Positions 5,619-8,642 of a DNA stretch of 8,642 bases are shown one piece after another. Position numbers and translations under genes: made by a program. Position 1 is the stretch's first letter; every line of letters begins with the position of its first letter. Origin of the DNA: a candidate division LCP-89 bacterium (GTDB lineage Bacteria > Electryoneota > B3-LCP); contig JALGZU010000270.1 in the NCBI GenBank assembly GCA_025774735.1, positions 1 through 8,642 on the forward strand. The letters run 5' to 3'. The notes beneath the pieces are model-generated. The model made no database searches. It had not been told where the DNA came from and saw nothing but the letters and a program-made list of their open reading frames with translations.

Positions 5619-7025
5619 ATGCCCGGAAGACTTTTGATGGTAAATCCCACCCGTCGTCGTAGACGGAGAATTCGTACTCGCGTCAGAGCATTCAAAAGGC
5701 CCTCCAGAAATAAAAGGACGGGCCGTTTCACTTCCCGAAAGAGAAAACGAAATTCAACTCGAACCAGAAGGAGGGCAAGGAACATGCCGAGAAAGCGGAA
5801 ATCGAGCAAACGAAGCAGAGCCGCTCGACTCGGATGGAGGCGCAAGAAGCGCAAGGGAAATCCTCGCAAGAGGAAGACCCGGCGCGTGAAGCGCAAGAAT
5901 CCGAAGAAGCGGCGTCGTCGTCGGCGTAACTACGCTCCTGGCTACGGAAGTATCAGCGAAGGAGCGGCCAAGAAGTATGCGAAGAGCTACAAAAAGAAGA
6001 AGCGTCGGAAGTATGGAGGCAAGAAAGCGGCCAGAACCCGAGCGGCGAAGAAAGCAGCCAGAACCCGAGCGGCGAAGAAAGCAGCCCGTTCACGTGCGGC
6101 CAAAAAAGCGGCCAGAACCAGAAAAAGGAGAGGAACAGTGGCACGAAAGAGAAAGAAGAAGCGCACCTATCGGCGCAAGAAGACCGGTGGCCGCAGGCGC
6201 AAGAAACGCACCTATCGTCGCCGGAAGAAGAAGTACCCCAGTCGGAAACGGAAGCATCGGAGCCGCAGCGCAGCCGCGAGAATGGGCTGGCGGCGTCGGC
6301 GTCACGACAAGAGCTACCGCACCAAGAAGGGCCGGAAGTACAAGCGGCCCGCAGGTCGCAGACGGAAGCCCGGGCGCAAGCGCGGTCGGGGTGCCTACTA
6401 CTACCCGCGCTACCGCAACGCGAAGCTGAAGGATCTCGCGGTCCCTCTGCTTCTGAGCGCGGTCGGTTTCATTGGTGCCTCGATCATCATCAACAAGATG
6501 CCTGCGACAATCACCTCGAAGCTACCGGCAGGCACCGCCACCGTGATCCTTCCCCTCGCCGCTGGTTTGGCGACTGCTTTGTTCGTCGCCAAGAAAGCCC
6601 CGGCGAAGTACAAGAGTCACCTCATCGGTGTCGGCATGGGTATGGCCCTCGCGGGTGTCGTGGCCGCGTTGCACCAGTACGTGATCCCCAAGCTCCCGGC
6701 AGGCGCGAAAGCGGCCATGGGCCTGAGCGGTTACGTGCGTCGGCCCGTGGGCATGGGCGGATACACCGTGGCCCCGTTCATGAGCGGATACGTACCGGCC
6801 AAGGCGGGTGGTTCTCTGGGACAGATGGAAGAGTCCGTTCCCAGAACCCTCGGTGCCTCGGTTTCGGTGCGCGGCGGGCAGAAGCTTCTGCCGCCTCCGT
6901 TCAAGCCCGCCCTGGGATACCAGGCACAGGCGCAGAAGCCTTACGGCTTGGGCCTGCCGGTCGAGGAACGCCGTTACAACCGGTTCACCTGGTTCGGCGT
7001 GTACGACCTGGGCGTGTACGAGTAG
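5619..7025 (+). CDS. Arg/Lys-rich DNA-condensing protein with three-TM domain
   Basis: A 468-residue protein with an ATG 7 bases after AAGGA. In the first 260 residues I count 136 Arg or Lys and only two acidic residues (E114, D230), a protamine- or histone-tail-like composition suited to neutralising DNA. Recognisable pieces are a poly-Arg opening (12-17); the motif S-R-A-A-R-L-G-W-R-R (66-75), repeated as S-A-A-A-R-M-G-W-R-R (217-226); four 9-residue repeats KKAARTRAA (135-170); and a KKRTYRRKK pair (180-188, 195-203). Residues 273-291, 306-324 and 333-351 are three hydrophobic, probably transmembrane segments. The tail (361-468) is Gly/Tyr/Pro-rich. I infer that it packs the genome and fixes it to a virion membrane. 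In-frame internal starts with ribosome binding sites exist at M56 and V174, so shorter products or a gene fusion are possible. Composition shifts near 5820 from about 45-52% to over 60% G+C. No named family is claimed. Confidence 0.85.
   Translation: MPGRLLMVNPTRRRRRRIRTRVRAFKRPSRNKRTGRFTSRKRKRNSTRTRRRARNMPRKRKSSKRSRAARLGWRRKKRKGNPRKRKTRRVKRKNPKKRRRRRRNYAPGYGSISEGAAKKYAKSYKKKKRRKYGGKKAARTRAAKKAARTRAAKKAARSRAAKKAARTRKRRGTVARKRKKKRTYRRKKTGGRRRKKRTYRRRKKKYPSRKRKHRSRSAAARMGWRRRRHDKSYRTKKGRKYKRPAGRRRKPGRKRGRGAYYYPRYRNAKLKDLAVPLLLSAVGFIGASIIINKMPATITSKLPAGTATVILPLAAGLATALFVAKKAPAKYKSHLIGVGMGMALAGVVAALHQYVIPKLPAGAKAAMGLSGYVRRPVGMGGYTVAPFMSGYVPAKAGGSLGQMEESVPRTLGASVSVRGGQKLLPPPFKPALGYQAQAQKPYGLGLPVEERRYNRFTWFGVYDLGVYE
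5768..5786 (+). promoter_or_regulatory. Internal in-frame translation start, M56 of the basic protein
   Basis: AAGGAGG (5768-5774) lies 9 bases before an in-frame ATG (5784). The product would begin MPRKRKSSKRS, a plausible N-terminus similar to MARKRKKKRTY from the internal GTG at 6138. Purine-rich Arg and Lys codons can imitate ribosome binding sites, so activity is uncertain. Confidence 0.4.
6021..6128 (+). repeat. Four tandem 27-base coding repeats
   Basis: Four in-frame 27-base units encode KKAARTRAA, KKAARTRAA, KKAARSRAA and KKAARTRKR (residues 135-170). Units 1 and 2 are nearly identical in DNA. Units 3 and 4 have diverged, with the last ending in AGAAAAAGG, part of the internal ribosome binding site. 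The Ala/Lys/Arg units resemble the tails of linker histones and bacterial histone-like proteins. Copy number may vary by slippage. Confidence 0.9.
6121..6144 (+). promoter_or_regulatory. Internal ribosome binding site and GTG start, duplicated at the capsid gene
   Basis: AAAAAGGAG (6122-6130) lies 7 bases before an in-frame GTG (6138-6140), V174 of the basic protein. Starting here would give a 295-residue protein beginning MARKRKKKRTY with the second GW motif and all three TM segments. The 24-base block matches 7169-7192, the ribosome binding site and GTG start of the capsid candidate, at 22 of 24 positions. Confidence 0.5.
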
Positions 7026-7044
7026 GCCGAGGAGTGATTCGGCC
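7025..7044 (+). other. Hairpin abutting the stop codon of the basic-protein gene
   Basis: GGCCGA (7025-7030) pairs with TCGGCC (7039-7044) around an 8-base loop. The stem's first base is the last base of the TAG stop. No T-run follows, so it is not a classic terminator. It may protect the 3' end or mark a processing site. Confidence 0.5.
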
Positions 7045-7185
7045 AGCGTAAGAGATGATTTCGGCTCTTCAGGATAGTCCTGGCGAGCCTGGCGACAAAC
7101 ATAGGCCCCATCAAGGCCAACCTTGCAAAAGCGGGACGGCACCCGCGAAACAAAACGGAGCAAGGTGAGAAAAAGGAGAAGTACA
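7026..7185 (+). promoter_or_regulatory. 160-base leader of the capsid candidate gene
   Basis: Besides the stop-codon hairpin, this gap holds a small CAGGA/TCCTG hairpin (7070-7082), a GCGGG/CCCGC hairpin (7131-7146) and the ribosome binding site AAAAGGAG (7171-7178). I see no -35/-10 pair. The gene is probably on the same transcript as the basic gene, with RNA structure between them. Confidence 0.4.
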
Positions 7186-7773
7186 GTGGCACAGCTACCC
7201 GGATATCGTGAGCAGATCCACGAAGAGAAGTTCGACACGCTGATCCGCGGAACCGGCACCAGCGCAATCAACCAGACCACCAACCTGTTCGGCGCGGCCA
7301 ACCTCGGTCAGCCCCAACTGACGAACATGCAAGAGGGTGGAAGGTTATCAAACGAGGAAGTGTTCCTCGTACTGAGCCTTCGCATCTACGTGCAGTTCGC
7401 CACCGCCGCCATCATCCGCTGGATCGAGGATGGTATCATGTGGACATTCCGCGTGGGCAACAAGCCGATGCTCGGCCCCTTGCCCCTGTTCGTCGCCCCC
7501 GGCGGCGGCGGAATGTTCGGGCACGATGTCAACGCCCAGGCCCACGTGATCACCAATGGTCTGCCCTCGTGGGAGGCCATCCTGAAGCTGGCGAAGCCCG
7601 TCAAGATCGAGAAGAACCAGTTCTTCACGATCGCGATGGACTTCTACACCTTCGCGTCCCTGGATGCGGGCGTCACCGCCGCCATCAACCCCCTGACGCA
7701 ACTGAATGCCGACACCGGACTGAAGATCATCAAGGCGTTCGTGGGTGGTGTGCTGGAGCGGAACGTCCAGTAG
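7186..7773 (+). CDS. Candidate major capsid protein, beta-rich
   Basis: A 195-residue protein. The frame opens upstream, but the GTG at 7186 has an ideal AAAAGGAG site 7 bases before it, so MAQLPGYREQ is the likely N-terminus. There is no signal peptide and no cysteine. After an extended N-terminus it shows strand-like segments: VFLVLSLRIYVQF (~60-72), IMWTFRVGNKPMLGPLPLFV (~84-103), a GGGGMFG turn, PVKIEKNQFFTIAMDFYTF (~138-155), and a final LKIIKAFVGGVLERNVQ. This fits a single beta-barrel capsid subunit of about 20 kDa, as in P23-77-like and other tailless viruses. That similarity is of pattern and size, not demonstrated homology. Codons favour C/G at the third position (about 63-65% G+C in lines counted), as expected for abundant expression in a GC-rich host. 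Its end is overlapped by a terminator. Confidence 0.6.
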   Translation: MAQLPGYREQIHEEKFDTLIRGTGTSAINQTTNLFGAANLGQPQLTNMQEGGRLSNEEVFLVLSLRIYVQFATAAIIRWIEDGIMWTFRVGNKPMLGPLPLFVAPGGGGMFGHDVNAQAHVITNGLPSWEAILKLAKPVKIEKNQFFTIAMDFYTFASLDAGVTAAINPLTQLNADTGLKIIKAFVGGVLERNVQ

Positions 7774-7790
7774 GTCTGGACGTTTTCTTC
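7762..7790 (+). terminator. Terminator overlapping the end of the capsid candidate gene
   Basis: AACGTCCAG (7762-7770) pairs perfectly with CTGGACGTT (7776-7784) around a 5-base loop, followed by TTTTCTTC (7783-7790). The TAG stop (7771-7773) sits in the loop, so the last three codons form half the stem and a terminating ribosome would oppose folding. Confidence 0.65.
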
Positions 7791-7811
7791 TGACGAATTT
7801 ACCCCGATCAC

Positions 7812-7838
7812 TCCCCGGCCCCCTTGTGGGGCCGGGGA
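7812..7838 (+). other. Very stable GC hairpin without T-tract
   Basis: An 11-bp stem (7812-7822 with 7828-7838), ten of its pairs G-C, closes a CTTGT loop. No T-run follows. It could stall polymerase, back up the terminator just upstream, or protect the 5' end of a processed downstream mRNA. Its GGCCCCCTTG core echoes the hairpin at 5497-5514. Confidence 0.65.
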
Positions 7839-7849
7839 CGGTCGGGAGG

Positions 7850-7885
7850 CTTGGGGCAACCCAAGTAACCCCTAACCCAAGGGAG
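7850..7885 (+). promoter_or_regulatory. Candidate translational switch at the ribosome binding site
   Basis: CTTGGG (7850-7855) can pair with CCCAAG at 7860-7865, closing a GCAA loop of the stable GNRA type, or with an identical CCCAAG at 7876-7881. The second copy overlaps the AAGGGAG ribosome binding site (7879-7885) of the next gene, so that pairing would hide it. The copies are part of an 8-base direct repeat AACCCAAG, 16 bases apart. The tetraloop form should be favoured. Regulation is inference. Confidence 0.4.
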
Positions 7886-7892
7886 ACATGAA

Positions 7893-8471
7893 ATGCCAGT
7901 CGATAACGATCTCAATGCATATCTCGGACACCTCGAGAGAATGGTGACTCGTCTTCAGTCCGATGTAACCAGCATGAAAGTTTCGGGGGACAAGCCGGTG
8001 AGTCTTCCCGGGCAGTACGCGGGCAAGCCGATTCCTTCTCGAGTCGGAGTGGAAATGAATGTTGCAGCAGCTTCCACCGCTCGGGTTCAAGGAAATATCA
8101 CGATCGCAGCGGATGGTCCGTTCTGTGCCACATCGATTCACTTCGCAGTCCGTTACGTCGGTGGTGCGGCATCTGCTGAGTGGAGACCGATCTCCTCGGT
8201 CCATGACATTACCAATACTGGAGCGTTTATTCCCAATTTCTACTGGGAATACCAGGTCACGGGTTCTCATAGGGATCGTCAGAACATTGCGGTCCCATCT
8301 TCCCTGGTGGATCGAGCCGAGGAAGGCAATGGCTTCTTCGACTTCTCCATCCAAGATGTGTTCGCCAAGACATCGACAGTTACGATCTGGATCACTCCGA
8401 CTATCAATTTCGACGCTACTCAGGCTGCTGTTGTCTGGGCTGGTTTCAACGGATTCTACATCCTCGAGTAG
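7893..8471 (+). CDS. Beta-rich virion protein candidate with N-terminal coiled coil
   Basis: A 192-residue protein. The ATG follows AAGGGAG with 7-base spacing; an ATG at 7888 is out of frame. Residues 7-28 form a coiled coil with hydrophobics at 7, 11, 14, 18, 21, 25 and 28. A Pro/Gly linker follows, then a beta-rich domain with strands such as VQGNITIAADGPF, IHFAVRY, STVTIWITPTINF and a hydrophobic C-terminus (AAVVWAGFNGFYILE). There is no signal peptide, transmembrane segment or catalytic motif. An oligomerising helix plus beta domain directly after the capsid candidate suggests a second capsid or vertex protein. Two-subunit capsids exist in some tailless viruses, but homology is not shown. 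Composition is more moderate (48-58% G+C in lines counted) than in the capsid candidate gene. Confidence 0.7.
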   Translation: MPVDNDLNAYLGHLERMVTRLQSDVTSMKVSGDKPVSLPGQYAGKPIPSRVGVEMNVAAASTARVQGNITIAADGPFCATSIHFAVRYVGGAASAEWRPISSVHDITNTGAFIPNFYWEYQVTGSHRDRQNIAVPSSLVDRAEEGNGFFDFSIQDVFAKTSTVTIWITPTINFDATQAAVVWAGFNGFYILE

Positions 8472-8500
8472 TAACTGGGAGGTTACGAGTACCTCGAGGA
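8461..8500 (+). other. Imperfect hairpin overlapping the stop codon of the 192-residue gene
   Basis: TCCTCGAG (8461-8468) pairs with CTCGAGGA (8493-8500). After a small bulge, TA (8469-8470) pairs with TA (8490-8491), and GTAAC (8471-8475) with GTTAC (8482-8486), around a 6-base loop. The TAG stop (8469-8471) is inside the stem. No T-run follows, so processing or mRNA protection is more likely than termination. Confidence 0.5.
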
Positions 8501-8525
8501 TTGTTAACGAACAAAGGAGGAAGAA

Positions 8526-8642
8526 ATGCCTCATCAGCAAAAACTGGTACACATCCAGGAAGCAACCTCGATCGCTGCCAATGGAAACGTGGCAGTCGCC
8601 ACTGGATTCCTGCTTGACACCGCGATGTACCCGGCGCAGGCC
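8526..8642 (+). CDS. Partial gene, possible third member of the small beta-rich family
   Basis: The window ends 39 residues into this gene. The ATG follows a full-consensus AAGGAGG (8514-8520) with 5-base spacing, the strongest site in the window, which suggests high expression. The N-terminus MPHQQKLVHIQEATSIAANG shares MP, K-L-x-x-I-Q and N-G with the protein at 3845 (MPLTPAKLQDIQNVSVTVPN, then G). Relationship is suggestive only. Confidence 0.7.
   Translation, partial: MPHQQKLVHIQEATSIAANGNVAVATGFLLDTAMYPAQA

Noticed and set aside
6021..6128. Tandem 27-base repeats as a CRISPR-like array
   Set aside because: The units are contiguous without spacers and in frame, encoding a 9-residue protein repeat.
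7055..7168. Possible 37-codon ORF in the capsid leader
   Set aside because: It has only a weak TAAGAG before the ATG, low-complexity Pro/Gly/Gln composition, and overlaps hairpins that explain the region better.
7123..7185. Upstream TTG start extending the capsid candidate by 21 residues
   Set aside because: It has no ribosome binding site and would add a highly basic extension. The GTG at 7186 has an ideal site at ideal spacing.
6522..7301. Long minus-strand open frame (259 codons)
   Set aside because: It lies antisense to the basic and capsid genes in GC-rich DNA, where C/G-ending codons on the + strand suppress antisense stops. It has no ribosome binding site and no gene-like composition.
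7872..8552. Minus-strand open frame (226 codons) over the 192-residue gene
   Set aside because: The + strand frame has the ribosome binding site, the coiled coil and beta pattern; the minus frame reads as a low-order Ser/Arg/Asp-rich shadow.

Overview
The window looks like part of a virus genome, most likely the structural (late) region of a tailless bacterial virus with an internal or associated lipid membrane. All supportable genes lie on the + strand. They are packed with short gaps or overlaps of a few bases, and nearly all have strong AGGAGG-type ribosome binding sites, which points to a bacterial rather than an archaeal or eukaryotic host. I see no replication, tail, portal, terminase, integrase or transposase gene. 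Nothing here names the host, and the virus assignment is inference from gene content.

Region 1 (1-3794): after a possible gene tail come three tightly coupled genes for exported, membrane-anchored proteins. They are a 265-residue Cys-rich protein, a 102-residue anchor with a coiled coil, and an 875-residue protein with two rounds of a carbohydrate-binding-like module plus a LamG-like module. This looks like a surface-attachment set. Region 2 (3845-5389): a small beta-rich protein, a shortened and frameshifted paralogue of it, and three small proteins (one TM segment, basic plus helix, three TM segments with holin-like shape). Region 3 (5390-5618): a 229-base leader with a perfect -35 box, a hairpin, and an 18-bp terminator-like hairpin. 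The apical loop of that hairpin carries the start of a possible 8-codon leader ORF, and the hairpin ends only about 25 bases before the next gene. Region 4 (5619-7025): a very unusual 468-residue protein whose first 260 residues are about half Arg+Lys, followed by three hydrophobic segments and a Gly/Tyr-rich tail. I read it as a genome-condensing protein tethered to a membrane. Region 5 (7186-8642): a 195-residue beta-rich protein that is the best major capsid candidate, a 192-residue beta-rich protein that is probably a second virion protein, and the start of another gene resembling the small beta-rich family of region 2.

Several signals lie outside the coding annotation. Intercistronic hairpins repeatedly overlap or abut stop codons (4201-4223, 7025-7044, 7762-7784, 8461-8500). 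The leader before the 192-residue gene can form two mutually exclusive hairpins, one of which hides the ribosome binding site. The basic gene contains in-frame internal starts with good ribosome binding sites, and the 24-base block around one of them recurs at the capsid gene start. Base composition is sharply mosaic: the basic and capsid genes are about 63-70% G+C in the lines I counted, the flanking accessory genes 38-50%, and there is a GC-rich patch inside the LamG gene.
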